Positions 33,447 to 42,784 of a stretch of DNA of 64,000 nucleotides are shown one piece after another (position 1 is the first letter of the stretch; each line of letters starts with the position of its first letter). Source of the stretch: Paenalcaligenes hominis_A (lineage in GTDB: Bacteria > Pseudomonadota > Gammaproteobacteria > Burkholderiales > Burkholderiaceae_B). The DNA is taken from contig NZ_JBGJKZ010000004.1 of assembly GCF_041359055.1 (NCBI RefSeq), forward strand, positions 183,413-247,412, given 5' to 3'. The notes below the pieces were generated by a model. That model was given only the letters and a program-made list of their open reading frames with translations, was not told where the DNA came from and ran no database searches. Made by a program: the position numbers and the translations under genes.

Positions 33447-34544
33447 ATGAAAAAAGTAAGTGTGGAATGCCGTAATATCCGATTAGCCTACGGTACCAAC
33501 GAAGTCCTTAAAGACATCAATCTAGTCATTGAACCCGGCGAATTTTTTGCCTTGCTAGGCCCTTCAGGCTCTGGTAAGTCTACCCTGCTACGTTTAATTG
33601 CTGGTTTTAATCAACATAACTCAGGCCAGCTTTTGGTCGATGGCAAAGATATCAGCAATGTCCCGCCCCATAAGCGCAATATTGGCATGGTATTTCAAAG
33701 CTATGCACTATGGCCTCACATGACCGTGTGGGACAACGTTGCTTTTGGTTTGGTGGAGCGCCGTACTCCTAAAGCAGAAATTCAAAAAAAGGTTCAGGCT
33801 GCCCTTGAAATGGTGGGTTTAGAAAGCTTTTCTAAACGTCGCCCTAACGAACTTTCAGGTGGTCAACAACAACGTGTGGCACTCGCTCGTACCATCGTCA
33901 TCGAGCCTCAAGTACTGCTCTTAGACGAACCGCTGTCAAATTTAGATCAAAAGTTACGCGTACAAATGCGTCAAGACCTGCTTGCTTTGCAGCGTCGTCT
34001 GGGCATTACCACCATTTTTGTTACGCACGATCAAGAGGAAGCCATGACCACCGCCGACCGCATGGCCGTGATGGATCAGGGGGTAGTACAGCAAGTTGGC
34101 ACGCCCGCTAATTTATTCGATTACCCTTGCAATCGCTTTGTGGCTAACTTTGTGGGCACTATGAACATGCTTGAAGGCCAGGTCGTCGAGCGCACTTCGA
34201 ACACCATTACTTTACAAGTAGAGGGTATTGGTACCATAAAACTTCCGGTGTTAGATGATGACTCTGTACCCCAACAAAACCAATTAGCCGCCAGCTTTAG
34301 ACCGCACACAGTACAATTAGATAGTGGAAACACAGCCAAAGGTAACGATGCTCGCTATATTTGGATACCTGGCAATGTGATCCGCAGCGAGTTTTTAGGC
34401 GAATTTACGCGCTATGAGATTCAATGCGGTGAAAAAACCATTACCGCAGATCAGTCACATTACTCAGGTTTGCCACAACATACTGTAGGCGCTCCGGTTT
34501 CTATTGGTATTGAGCCCACACAAGTGCGTTTACTACCGCTATAG
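33447..34544 (+). CDS. ABC transporter ATP-binding protein (FbpC/PotA-like)
   Basis: 365 residues. Walker A is GPSGSGKSTLLRLIAGF, the Q-loop region is GMVFQSYALWPHMTVWDNVAFGL, the signature is LSGGQQQRVALART, Walker B is LLLDEPLSNLD and the switch is VTHDQEEA. From about residue 245 a TOBE-like domain follows, which may sense substrate or regulate activity. It starts 12 bases after the permease stop. Family members move iron, polyamines, 2-aminoethylphosphonate or similar solutes. Confidence 0.9.
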   Translation: MKKVSVECRNIRLAYGTNEVLKDINLVIEPGEFFALLGPSGSGKSTLLRLIAGFNQHNSGQLLVDGKDISNVPPHKRNIGMVFQSYALWPHMTVWDNVAFGLVERRTPKAEIQKKVQAALEMVGLESFSKRRPNELSGGQQQRVALARTIVIEPQVLLLDEPLSNLDQKLRVQMRQDLLALQRRLGITTIFVTHDQEEAMTTADRMAVMDQGVVQQVGTPANLFDYPCNRFVANFVGTMNMLEGQVVERTSNTITLQVEGIGTIKLPVLDDDSVPQQNQLAASFRPHTVQLDSGNTAKGNDARYIWIPGNVIRSEFLGEFTRYEIQCGEKTITADQSHYSGLPQHTVGAPVSIGIEPTQVRLLPL

Positions 34545-34546
34545 CC

Positions 34547-35449
34547 ATGGAAATCAATCAACTCAAAGCCTTCGTCACTGTTGCCAAACTTAACAATTTG
34601 ACTCGGGCCGCAGAGGCTTTGTGTTTGACTCAACCTGCTGTAACTGCTCAAATCAAAGCCCTTGAACAAAGCCTAGGTTTAGCTTTGTTTGAGCGCTCCA
34701 CCCGTAAAATGACAGTTAGCAAAGCTGGCGAGCATCTCTTACCAACGGCTGAGCAACTGCTTACGCTAGCAACACAAATTCGCTCTACGGCTTCAGACTT
34801 ACAAGGTGAACTTAGTGGACAGCTACGTTTAGGTATCCCTAGCGAACACTTAGATTTTTTGCGTTTAGGCGAGCTGATTCATAGGCTCGCCGAAAGTTTG
34901 CCATTAATTGAGTTACAAACGGTGGTTTTGCCAACGGATACACTCATAGAGCAAGTGTCCATTGGTCAACTTCAAGCTGCTTTTGCAATTAGCTCGTACC
35001 CACCCCAAGACATTTTCTGGTTACCCATACGTAGTGTTAGTTTCAGAATTGCAGTGCCCTCCGCACTATACCCACAACTTACCCTAGGTGGATGGCAAGA
35101 GCTCGCTCAAATGCCGTGGCTAGATGGGCCATTAGGCAGTCATAGCCATGTGTTGTTGCGTGAGCTTTTCGAGCGCAGAGGATTAAGTCCTCGTATTATT
35201 ATGCACAGTGACAGCACCGCACACTTTGATGCTTTAGTACGAGCGGGTGCAGGTTGCGCTCTTATTCGTGAAGAAATCGCCTTGCAAGGGGTGCAAAAAA
35301 AACATTTCTCTATTTGGGGTCATACTAAAGCCGACGCCATTTTAAGTTTTATTAGCGCTAATGAAACATCGCAAACTCCTTTAATTATTGCATTGGTTTC
35401 AATGCTAAAAGAAATCTGGGCGTTAGATCCTACATTTACTGCTTTTTAA
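34547..35449 (+). CDS. LysR-family transcriptional regulator
   Basis: 300 residues. The N-terminal helix-turn-helix reads EINQLKAFVTVAKLNNLTRAAEALCLTQPAVTAQIKALEQSLGLALFER. The C-terminal effector domain resembles the type-2 periplasmic binding fold (GQLRLGIPSEHLDFLRLGELIHRL). The start is two bases after the ATPase stop, so it belongs to the ABC operon. A T-N11-A palindrome lies before the operon and may be its target. The effector is likely the imported solute. Confidence 0.88.
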   Translation: MEINQLKAFVTVAKLNNLTRAAEALCLTQPAVTAQIKALEQSLGLALFERSTRKMTVSKAGEHLLPTAEQLLTLATQIRSTASDLQGELSGQLRLGIPSEHLDFLRLGELIHRLAESLPLIELQTVVLPTDTLIEQVSIGQLQAAFAISSYPPQDIFWLPIRSVSFRIAVPSALYPQLTLGGWQELAQMPWLDGPLGSHSHVLLRELFERRGLSPRIIMHSDSTAHFDALVRAGAGCALIREEIALQGVQKKHFSIWGHTKADAILSFISANETSQTPLIIALVSMLKEIWALDPTFTAF

Positions 35450-35459
35450 TATAAGTACT

Positions 35460-36101
35460 ATGAAAACTGAAATTTGGCTGATTCGCCATGGTGAGACAGA
35501 TTGGAATGCTCAACAACGGCTCCAAGGCTGGATTGATATTCCTTTAAACGATATTGGCAAACAACAAGCCCTTGCCGTTCGGCGTTATATTCAACAGCAA
35601 CAACTACAGGTAGACCATGTGATTAGCAGTGACCTGAGTCGGGCTGCTGAAACCGCCCAAATAGCTTTCGAGCTCCCTGTTAACGCAATCACATGCTACA
35701 GCAGTTTGCGTGAACGAAATTACGGTATTTATGAGGGTGAGCTGTGGCAAAAGCTAATTGCCATAGATGGTTTAACTAAACCCAAACTCAATTTACGTGA
35801 GCCCACTTTAGACATTCCTGAAGGGGAAAGTCTCACGGTTTTTAATGACCGTATTATCGCTGCATTCAATCAGTTAGCGGATCAGTACTCAGGCAAGAAA
35901 CTAGCCGTGTTTGCTCACGGTGGAGTCATCGATATTGTCTGGCGTCACCTATACCAAGTTGACTTACTCAGCCAGCGCCCTCAACCCATTCTGAACGCCA
36001 GCGTAAACCACTTTGCTATTTTATCTGGTAGCCCATGGCAGGCTATCCACTGGGCTCAACACGATCATTTAGACTCCGCCTTGGATGACGTTGGTATTTA
36101 A
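35460..36101 (+). CDS. Histidine phosphatase family protein
   Basis: 213 residues of the phosphoglycerate-mutase-like superfamily. The catalytic RHG motif is LIRHGETDWNAQQRLQGWIDIPLND. SSDLSRAAETAQIAF, ERNYGIYEGE and AVFAHGGVID (second catalytic histidine) follow. It is more like small-molecule phosphatases (CobC/GpmB type) than a true glycolytic mutase. It begins ten bases after the LysR gene, as the last gene of the ABC cassette. This hints that the imported solute may be phosphorylated, but that is inference. Confidence 0.85.
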   Translation: MKTEIWLIRHGETDWNAQQRLQGWIDIPLNDIGKQQALAVRRYIQQQQLQVDHVISSDLSRAAETAQIAFELPVNAITCYSSLRERNYGIYEGELWQKLIAIDGLTKPKLNLREPTLDIPEGESLTVFNDRIIAAFNQLADQYSGKKLAVFAHGGVIDIVWRHLYQVDLLSQRPQPILNASVNHFAILSGSPWQAIHWAQHDHLDSALDDVGI

Positions 36102-36124
36102 TGCTCTAGCTCTACGTGGAAAAC

Positions 36125-36155
36125 AAAAAGGCACACCCTAGGGTGTGCCTTTTTT
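36125..36155 (+). terminator. Terminator between phosphatase gene and carB
   Basis: AAAAAGGCACACCC/GGGTGTGCCTTTTTT is a near-perfect palindrome with A and T runs on both sides, so it can end transcription from both convergent units. Confidence 0.88.
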
Positions 36156-36175
36156 AGACTGTACCGTCGCTTGTT

Positions 36176-39100
36176 TTACGAAGCGCTGTGCATGTCTTGG
36201 AGTGAGTACACGCGTAGGCCTTCACCATGACGCAAATACTGCAGCCCCTCTACAGCAGCTAAAGCACCCGCTATAGTTGTGTAGTAAGCCAAGTTAGCAG
36301 CCAAAGCATGTGTACGAATAGTACGTGAGTCTGTGATGGCATTACGACGCTCTTCTACTGTGTTGATCACTAGTGAAATTTCACCATTTTTGATCATATC
36401 CACAATATGAGGACGCCCTTCTGTCACTTTGTTGACTGCTTTTACCGCCAAGCCCGCGGCTTGGATAGCGGCGGCTGTGCCACGTGTAGCCACCACAGTA
36501 AAGCCTAGCTCAATCAAACCACGAGCCACTTCAACAGCTTGGGTTTTATCGCTGTCACGCACACTAATAAACGCATTGCCTGACTTGGGCAAATTAACAC
36601 TAGCAGCCATTTGCGATTTAACAAAGGCCTCACCAAAGCTGCGCCCTACCCCCATCACTTCACCTGTAGATTTCATCTCGGGACCCAAGATAGTATCTAC
36701 GCCAGGGAATTTAACAAAGGGGAAAACCGCCTCTTTTACGGCATAAAAACCGTCTTTGGCTTGAGCGGAAAAATCTAGGTCTGCAATTTTCTGACCCGCC
36801 ATAACGCGTGCTGCCAGTTTTGCCATTTGTAAGCCAGTGGCCTTGGACACAAACGGTACAGTACGAGAAGCACGTGGGTTAACCTCGAGCACATACACGT
36901 CATCGTCTTGAATGGCAAACTGCACGTTCATTAAGCCTTTTACATTTAAAGCCTTGGCCATTAGTGCTGTTTGACGACGAATTTCCTCTACGACCTCTTT
37001 AGTTAAAGAGTAAGGAGGCAAGCTACACGCTGAGTCACCAGAGTGAACACCTGCTTGTTCGATATGCTCCATTACCCCACCAACAAACACGTCGGTACCG
37101 TCAGAAATGCAATCCACATCCACTTCGGTTGCATTGTTTAGAAAATGATCCAATAACACAGGGGAATCGTTGCTTACTTTGACGGCCTCGCGCATATAAC
37201 GCTCGAGATCGGCTTGCTCGTGTACGATTTCCATAGCGCGACCGCCCAATACGTAGCTAGGACGTACTACCAATGGATAACCAATTTCAGAAGCCAAGGC
37301 TAATGCCTCGCCTTCGGTACGTGCAGTGCGGTTTGGTGGCTGACGTAGGCCAAGCTTATTAAGCAGCTTTTGGAAACGCTCACGGTCTTCGGCCACGTCA
37401 ATAGACTCGGGGCTGGTACCAATAATAGGCACACCGTTTGCTTCAAGAGCACGAGCCAACTTTAGCGGAGTTTGACCACCGTACTGCACAATCATGCCGA
37501 CTGGCTTTTCCACATATACAATTTCAAGCACGTCTTCTAGCGTAAGTGGCTCGAAATACAAACGGTCAGAAGTGTCGTAATCGGTAGAAACTGTTTCTGG
37601 GTTGCAGTTCACCATAATGGTTTCAAAACCATCATCGCGCAGCGCCATAGCAGCATGTACACAACAGTAATCGAACTCGATTCCCTGACCAATACGGTTA
37701 GGACCACCACCTAAGACAATAATTTTTTTGCGGTCAGTAGGCTCGGCTTCGCACTCTTCCTCGTAAGTCGAATACATATACGCAGTATCAGTAGAAAACT
37801 CGGCTGCACACGTATCCACACGCTTGTACACAGGGCGTACATTGAGCTGATGACGCAGTTTACGTACCTCGGACTCTACCGTATCAAGCAAAAATGCCAA
37901 ACGGCGATCGGAGAAGCCACGACGTTTTAAACCGAATAACGTGTCACGGTCTAAATCAGCCAACGTTTTTTGCTCTAAAGCCAGTTCAATCTTGACGATT
38001 TCCTCGATTTGAGCCAAGAACCATGGGTCAATTTTGGTGATTTGATGAACCTCATCCAAGCTCATGCCTTGTGCAAATGCATCACCCACATACCAAATAC
38101 GCTCAGGACCTGGCTCACCTAGTTCGACCTGTAATTTTTCGCGGTCAGTGGTCATTTGATTTAGACCGTCAACCCCAACCTCTAAGCCACGTAACGCTTT
38201 TTGGAAGGACTCTTGGAAAGTACGACCCATTGCCATGACCTCGCCCACAGACTTCATTTGTGTGGTTAAGCGTGAGTTGGCTTGGGGGAATTTCTCGAAG
38301 GCAAAACGAGGAATTTTGGTGACTACGTAGTCGATGGAAGGCTCAAATGAAGCCGGTGTAGCACCACCAGTGATTTCATTTTGTAGCTCATCTAAGGTAT
38401 AACCGACGGCCAAACGGGCGGCTATTTTTGCAATAGGGAAACCTGTGGCTTTGGATGCCAAGGCAGACGAGCGCGAAACACGTGGGTTCATCTCGATAAC
38501 AATCATACGACCATTATCTGGGTTCACTGCAAACTGTACGTTGGACCCCCCTGTGCTGACACCAATTTCACGTAACACCGCAATTGAGGCGTTACGCATA
38601 ATTTGGTATTCACGATCAGTGAGGGTTTGAGCAGGCGCTACAGTGATTGAATCACCGGTGTGTACCCCCATCGGGTCTAAGTTTTCAATGGAACACACAA
38701 TAATGCAGTTGTCTGCACTATCACGTACCACTTCCATTTCGTACTCTTTCCAACCGAGTAAGGATTCTTCGATAAGCAGTTCGCTAGTAGGAGATGCCTC
38801 TAGACCACGACGGCAAATCTCCTCGAACTCTTCCATGTTGTAAGCAATACCGCCACCGGTACCACCCAAAGTAAAGCTTGGGCGAATGACTACCGGAAAA
38901 CCTGAAGAGTTAACCTCTTCGGCAATTTGGCGCTGTACGGCCCAAGCCTCGTCCATGGTGTGAGCAACGCCAGATTTAGCCGACTCAAGGCCAATTTTGG
39001 TCATTGCGTCTTTAAATTTCAGACGATCTTCGGCTTTGTCGATGGCCTCGGCATTGGCACCAATCATTTCTACGCTGTATTTTTCCAGTACACCTTGGGC

Positions 39101-39409
39101 CGCTAGCTCTAGAGCACAGTTCAACGCTGTTTGACCACCCATGGTAGGTAGCAAAGCATCAGGACGCTCACGTTCAATGATTTTTTCTACCGCTTGCCAG
39201 GTGATGGGCTCGATGTAGGTCACATCGGCCGTGTCTGGGTCGGTCATGATGGTGGCAGGATTGCTGTTGACAAGAATCGTGCGGTAACCCTCGGCCTTTA
39301 AGGCCTTGCATGCTTGGGCTCCGGAATAGTCAAACTCGCACGCCTGGCCGATAATAATCGGACCGGCTCCGATAATAAGAATACTTTTTATATCTGTACG
39401 CTTAGGCAT
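36176..39409 (-). CDS. carB: Carbamoyl-phosphate synthase large subunit
   Basis: 1077 residues, full length. Two homologous ATP-grasp halves are present: the first begins KSILIIGAGPIIIGQACEFDYSG, the second KKIIVLGGGPNRIGQGIEFDYCC. An oligomerisation region lies between, and an MGS-like allosteric domain follows (from about residue 940, VEVARGLIELGFTVVATRGTAAAIQ). It makes carbamoyl phosphate for arginine and pyrimidines using ammonia channelled from CarA. It lies 17 bases after carA in one operon and ends at a shared bidirectional terminator. Confidence 0.98.
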   Translation of the reverse strand: MPKRTDIKSILIIGAGPIIIGQACEFDYSGAQACKALKAEGYRTILVNSNPATIMTDPDTADVTYIEPITWQAVEKIIERERPDALLPTMGGQTALNCALELAAQGVLEKYSVEMIGANAEAIDKAEDRLKFKDAMTKIGLESAKSGVAHTMDEAWAVQRQIAEEVNSSGFPVVIRPSFTLGGTGGGIAYNMEEFEEICRRGLEASPTSELLIEESLLGWKEYEMEVVRDSADNCIIVCSIENLDPMGVHTGDSITVAPAQTLTDREYQIMRNASIAVLREIGVSTGGSNVQFAVNPDNGRMIVIEMNPRVSRSSALASKATGFPIAKIAARLAVGYTLDELQNEITGGATPASFEPSIDYVVTKIPRFAFEKFPQANSRLTTQMKSVGEVMAMGRTFQESFQKALRGLEVGVDGLNQMTTDREKLQVELGEPGPERIWYVGDAFAQGMSLDEVHQITKIDPWFLAQIEEIVKIELALEQKTLADLDRDTLFGLKRRGFSDRRLAFLLDTVESEVRKLRHQLNVRPVYKRVDTCAAEFSTDTAYMYSTYEEECEAEPTDRKKIIVLGGGPNRIGQGIEFDYCCVHAAMALRDDGFETIMVNCNPETVSTDYDTSDRLYFEPLTLEDVLEIVYVEKPVGMIVQYGGQTPLKLARALEANGVPIIGTSPESIDVAEDRERFQKLLNKLGLRQPPNRTARTEGEALALASEIGYPLVVRPSYVLGGRAMEIVHEQADLERYMREAVKVSNDSPVLLDHFLNNATEVDVDCISDGTDVFVGGVMEHIEQAGVHSGDSACSLPPYSLTKEVVEEIRRQTALMAKALNVKGLMNVQFAIQDDDVYVLEVNPRASRTVPFVSKATGLQMAKLAARVMAGQKIADLDFSAQAKDGFYAVKEAVFPFVKFPGVDTILGPEMKSTGEVMGVGRSFGEAFVKSQMAASVNLPKSGNAFISVRDSDKTQAVEVARGLIELGFTVVATRGTAAAIQAAGLAVKAVNKVTEGRPHIVDMIKNGEISLVINTVEERRNAITDSRTIRTHALAANLAYYTTIAGALAAVEGLQYLRHGEGLRVYSLQDMHSAS

Positions 39410-39426
39410 AATATTCAGTCTGGCAA

Positions 39427-40608
39427 TTAAGCCTGTTTATTAGCAATAAGGCTAATGAATTGATCAAATAAAGCAGTCATATCACGTGGGCCTGGTGTGG
39501 CTTCAGGGTGGCCCTGAAAACCAAAAGCAGGACGGTCCGTGAAAGCTAAGCCTTGTAAGGTGCCATCAAATAAAGACACATGCGTTACACGTACATTTTC
39601 CGGCAAGGTATCGGCATCAATAGCAAAACCGTGATTTTGACTGGTGATATAAACACGACCTGACTCTAACTGCTGTACAGGATGGTTAGCACCATGATGC
39701 CCTGTTTTTAGCTTGACGCTGCTTGCACCTGCGGCCAAACCTAAGAGCTGATGCCCTAAACAAATACCAAATACAGGGATTTTTTTCTCGAGGAAGGTTT
39801 TGGTAGCGGTAATGGCGTAATCGCATGCAGCAGGGTCGCCAGGACCATTAGATAAAAACACACCATCCGGATTGAGAGCTAATACCTCTTCGGCAGGAGT
39901 TTCAGCAGGTACAACGGTGATCTTGCAACCGCGATCGGCTAACAAACGTAGAATGTTATTTTTCACACCAAAATCATAAGCAACTACGTGGTGTGCCTCG
40001 GCGGCAGGAGCCATTTCGCTAAAACCTTTACCTAGCGTCCAAGAGCCTTGGGTCCAGTTTTTAGTGGTGGCTAGGCTAACCTCTTTGGCTAGATCCACCC
40101 CCTCTAAACCGGCAAAAGAACGGGCCAGTTCAATGGCCCGATCAACATCTTCACCTACTAAAATACAAGCGCTTTGAGCGCCTTTTTCGCGAAGAATTCG
40201 CGTCAGCTTGCGTGTATCAACACCTGCAATAGCAACAACACCTTGTTGCGCTAGATAGTCTGGTAACGACTGAGTGGAACGAAAATTGGATACGCGTAAA
40301 GCGCAATCACGGATAACTAACCCAGACGCCTGCACATTGGATGACTCGGCATCCTCGGGATTTACCCCAGTATTTCCAATGTGTGGATAAGTTAGTGTTA
40401 CGATTTGACCTTTATAGCTAGGGTCAGTGAGAATTTCTTGATAGCCTGTCATGGACGTATTAAATACGATCTCGGCTACAGCATACCCCTCGGCGCCTAT
40501 GGAATAACCTTTAAAAACGGTCCCATCGGCAAGGGCTAGGATCGCACTTGAGCTAGCATTGGACTCGTCAGGAAAAAGAGACGGCAGCACGTTTAAACCC
40601 CGGTTCAT
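39427..40608 (-). CDS. carA: Carbamoyl-phosphate synthase small subunit
   Basis: 393 residues. The N-terminal domain begins SAILALADGTVFKGYSIGAEGYAVAEIVFNTSMTGYQEILTDPSY. The class I glutamine amidotransferase half has the nucleophile elbow VFGICLGHQLLGLAAG and the HPEATPGP triad partners. It hydrolyses glutamine to feed ammonia to CarB. The N-terminus is about 15 residues longer than in some relatives. No strong ribosome site stands before the ATG, so the exact start is not certain. Confidence 0.96.
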   Translation of the reverse strand: MNRGLNVLPSLFPDESNASSSAILALADGTVFKGYSIGAEGYAVAEIVFNTSMTGYQEILTDPSYKGQIVTLTYPHIGNTGVNPEDAESSNVQASGLVIRDCALRVSNFRSTQSLPDYLAQQGVVAIAGVDTRKLTRILREKGAQSACILVGEDVDRAIELARSFAGLEGVDLAKEVSLATTKNWTQGSWTLGKGFSEMAPAAEAHHVVAYDFGVKNNILRLLADRGCKITVVPAETPAEEVLALNPDGVFLSNGPGDPAACDYAITATKTFLEKKIPVFGICLGHQLLGLAAGASSVKLKTGHHGANHPVQQLESGRVYITSQNHGFAIDADTLPENVRVTHVSLFDGTLQGLAFTDRPAFGFQGHPEATPGPRDMTALFDQFISLIANKQA

Positions 40609-40753
40609 AATTTACAAATAAAACTTAACGATTATACCCTGACTACACTAAGGCATAAAGCACATATCGTTCAGTAGCAACATTGCCACATAGAATATAA
40701 AAGTAGTCTACATTAACCCGTACATCTTGTTTTGCTTTTTTGGTTCAAAATTT

Positions 40754-41725
40754 ATGACAACATTGCTTGAATCCCTACGCCAACTAACTACTGTAGTAGC
40801 AGACACAGGAGACTTTGAGTCCATACGGGCTTTTCGCCCTACCGATGCGACTACCAATCCGTCGCTTATATTGAACGCTGTACAACAGCCTGCGTATCAG
40901 CACCTGCTACAAGAAACCGTTTTACAAAACCCCAAAGCAAATGCATCCGAGCTAAATGATGCCTTACTCGTGGCTTTTGGTACGGCGATTTTGTCTATAG
41001 TGCCTGGGCGTGTCTCCACTGAAATCGATGCCCGTTTATCCTTTGATACCCAAGCCAGTATCGAGCGAGCGCGCCACATTATTCAACAATACGAACGTGC
41101 CGACATAGACCGACAACGTGTACTCATTAAGCTAGCAGCAACTTGGGAGGGCATTCAGGCGGCCAAACAGCTAGAAAGCGAAGGCATCCATTGCAACCTC
41201 ACACTATTATTTAGTCTACCGCAAGCCATTGCCTGCGCTCAGGCCAAGGTCACCCTTATTTCACCTTTTGTAGGGCGCATTTACGACTGGTACAAAAAAG
41301 CTGCTGGGGCAGACTGGGATGAAGCCAAACACGCGGGCGTCAACGACCCTGGGGTACAGTCAGTAAAACAAATTTACGACTACTTTAAAGCCTATGATTT
41401 AAAAACCGAAATTATGGGGGCTAGCTTCAGAAACATTGGGCAGATTGTGGCTTTGGCTGGCTGCGACTTGCTTACCATTAGCCCTGCGTTATTGGACCAA
41501 TTAGCCACTACCCACGGCAACGTAGAAAAAGCTTTAGACATTCAGGCTGCTAAAGCTCACGCGCCCGAGTGGCATGCCAATAATGAAATCACTTTCCGCA
41601 CTGAGCTTAATGCAAACGCCATGGCTACAGAAAAATTAGCCGAAGGTATTCGTCTGTTTATTCGAGACGCTATTGCCCTAGATCAGCTGATCCAAGAAAC
41701 CAAACACAAATTGATTGCAACCTAA
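40754..41725 (+). CDS. tal: Transaldolase
   Basis: About 323 residues from ATG at 40754; a TTG at 40727 is in frame but unlikely. Landmarks are FRPTDATTNPSLILNA, the Schiff-base lysine in RVLIKLAATWEGI, GIHCNLTLLFSLPQAIACAQA and SPFVGRIYDWYKK. It transfers a dihydroxyacetone unit in the pentose phosphate pathway. It is monocistronic, divergent from carAB and followed by a bidirectional terminator. Confidence 0.95.
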   Translation: MTTLLESLRQLTTVVADTGDFESIRAFRPTDATTNPSLILNAVQQPAYQHLLQETVLQNPKANASELNDALLVAFGTAILSIVPGRVSTEIDARLSFDTQASIERARHIIQQYERADIDRQRVLIKLAATWEGIQAAKQLESEGIHCNLTLLFSLPQAIACAQAKVTLISPFVGRIYDWYKKAAGADWDEAKHAGVNDPGVQSVKQIYDYFKAYDLKTEIMGASFRNIGQIVALAGCDLLTISPALLDQLATTHGNVEKALDIQAAKAHAPEWHANNEITFRTELNANAMATEKLAEGIRLFIRDAIALDQLIQETKHKLIAT

Positions 41726-41755
41726 CTTACTCTGGTCTGCGTTTAGTAAAAACAG

Positions 41756-41789
41756 AAAAAGGGTTGTGCTTTTAAGCCAACCCTTTTTT
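41756..41789 (+). terminator. Terminator between tal and recR
   Basis: AAAAAGGGTTG/CAACCCTTTTTT stem with a loop of about eleven bases and T runs on both strands. It serves the convergent tal and recR units. Confidence 0.85.
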
Positions 41790-41792
41790 GTT

Positions 41793-42404
41793 TTAGGTAC
41801 TACGGCGTTCCATTAATGCCCAAGCTATTGTGCTGGCGTCTACGTACTCGAGCTCACTGCCAGCAGGAACACCGCGCGCTAAACGCGTCAACGTCACCCC
41901 ACGCGCCCGTAAGTATTCAGCCAAATGATGAGCCGTGGTTTCACCTTCGGCGGTGTAATTCGTAGCCAAGATCACTTCGCGGACTTCGGCCTCGGAGGCC
42001 CGCTGCGCAATACGTTGAAACTGCAAGTCTTTAGGGCCTACACCTTCTAGAGGTGCTAGACGTCCCATCAACACATAATACAAGCCGTAGTAGCTATGAC
42101 TGGCTTCAATCATGTTTTGATCGGCTGGCGTTTCGACTATGCAAAGCTGACTGTGATCGCGCTGTGGATTGGCACAGGTGTGGCAGACTTCTGTTTCAGA
42201 AAAGCTATTGCAACGCTGGCAATGCATGAGCGTACTGACCGCATGCTGTAAAGCTTGGCTCAGCTCTTGGGCACCCACCACATCATTTTGCAAAACATGA
42301 TATGCCATACGACGCGCCGTGCGCTCGCCTACACCGGGCAAACGTCTAAAAGCGTCAATTAAATCACGCAGTGGCGCGGGTTCAGGTAAAACCGGATTAC
42401 TCAT
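41793..42404 (-). CDS. recR: Recombination protein RecR
   Basis: 203 residues. The helix-hairpin-helix is LIDAFRRLPGVGERTARRMAYHVL. The zinc finger is CQRCNSFSETEVCHTC, and the Toprim domain has LCIVETPADQNMIE and EVILATNYTAEGETTAHHL. With RecF and RecO it loads RecA onto gapped DNA. It follows ybaB with no gap and ends the ffs-dnaX-ybaB-recR unit. Confidence 0.97.
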   Translation of the reverse strand: MSNPVLPEPAPLRDLIDAFRRLPGVGERTARRMAYHVLQNDVVGAQELSQALQHAVSTLMHCQRCNSFSETEVCHTCANPQRDHSQLCIVETPADQNMIEASHSYYGLYYVLMGRLAPLEGVGPKDLQFQRIAQRASEAEVREVILATNYTAEGETTAHHLAEYLRARGVTLTRLARGVPAGSELEYVDASTIAWALMERRST

Positions 42405-42731
42405 TTAAAAGGGAAATGACATCCCAGGAGGCAACGGCAAGCCCGCTGTGAGTGCTGACATTTTTTCTTGTGACGTACTTTCGGCTTTACGTAGCGCATC
42501 GTTAAAAGCGGCAGCGACTAAATCCTCGAGCATTTCTTTGTCGTCCTCAAGCAAAGACGGATCAATAGTAACGCGACGCACATCATTGCGGCAGGTCATG
42601 GTGATCTTGACTAAGCCACCACCAGCAGCCCCTTCGACTTCGATATTTCCCAGTTCCTCTTGGGCTTTTTTCACGTTTTCTTGCATTTGCTGGGCTTGAC
42701 GCATTAAGCCTGCAATTTGACCTTTCATCAT
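42405..42731 (-). CDS. ybaB: YbaB/EbfC nucleoid-associated protein
   Basis: 108 residues. The start KGQIAGLMRQAQQMQENVKKAQEELGNIEVEGAAGGGLVKITMTCRNDVRRVTIDPSLL is the standard YbaB sequence. It is a small dimeric DNA-binding protein of the nucleoid. It lies between dnaX and recR, directly adjacent to recR, the usual proteobacterial order. Confidence 0.96.
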   Translation of the reverse strand: MMKGQIAGLMRQAQQMQENVKKAQEELGNIEVEGAAGGGLVKITMTCRNDVRRVTIDPSLLEDDKEMLEDLVAAAFNDALRKAESTSQEKMSALTAGLPLPPGMSFPF

Positions 42732-42784
42732 AATGTAACTGTCCTAATAAAATGAGTGAGGTGACTAAACCGCACTGAATTCGA

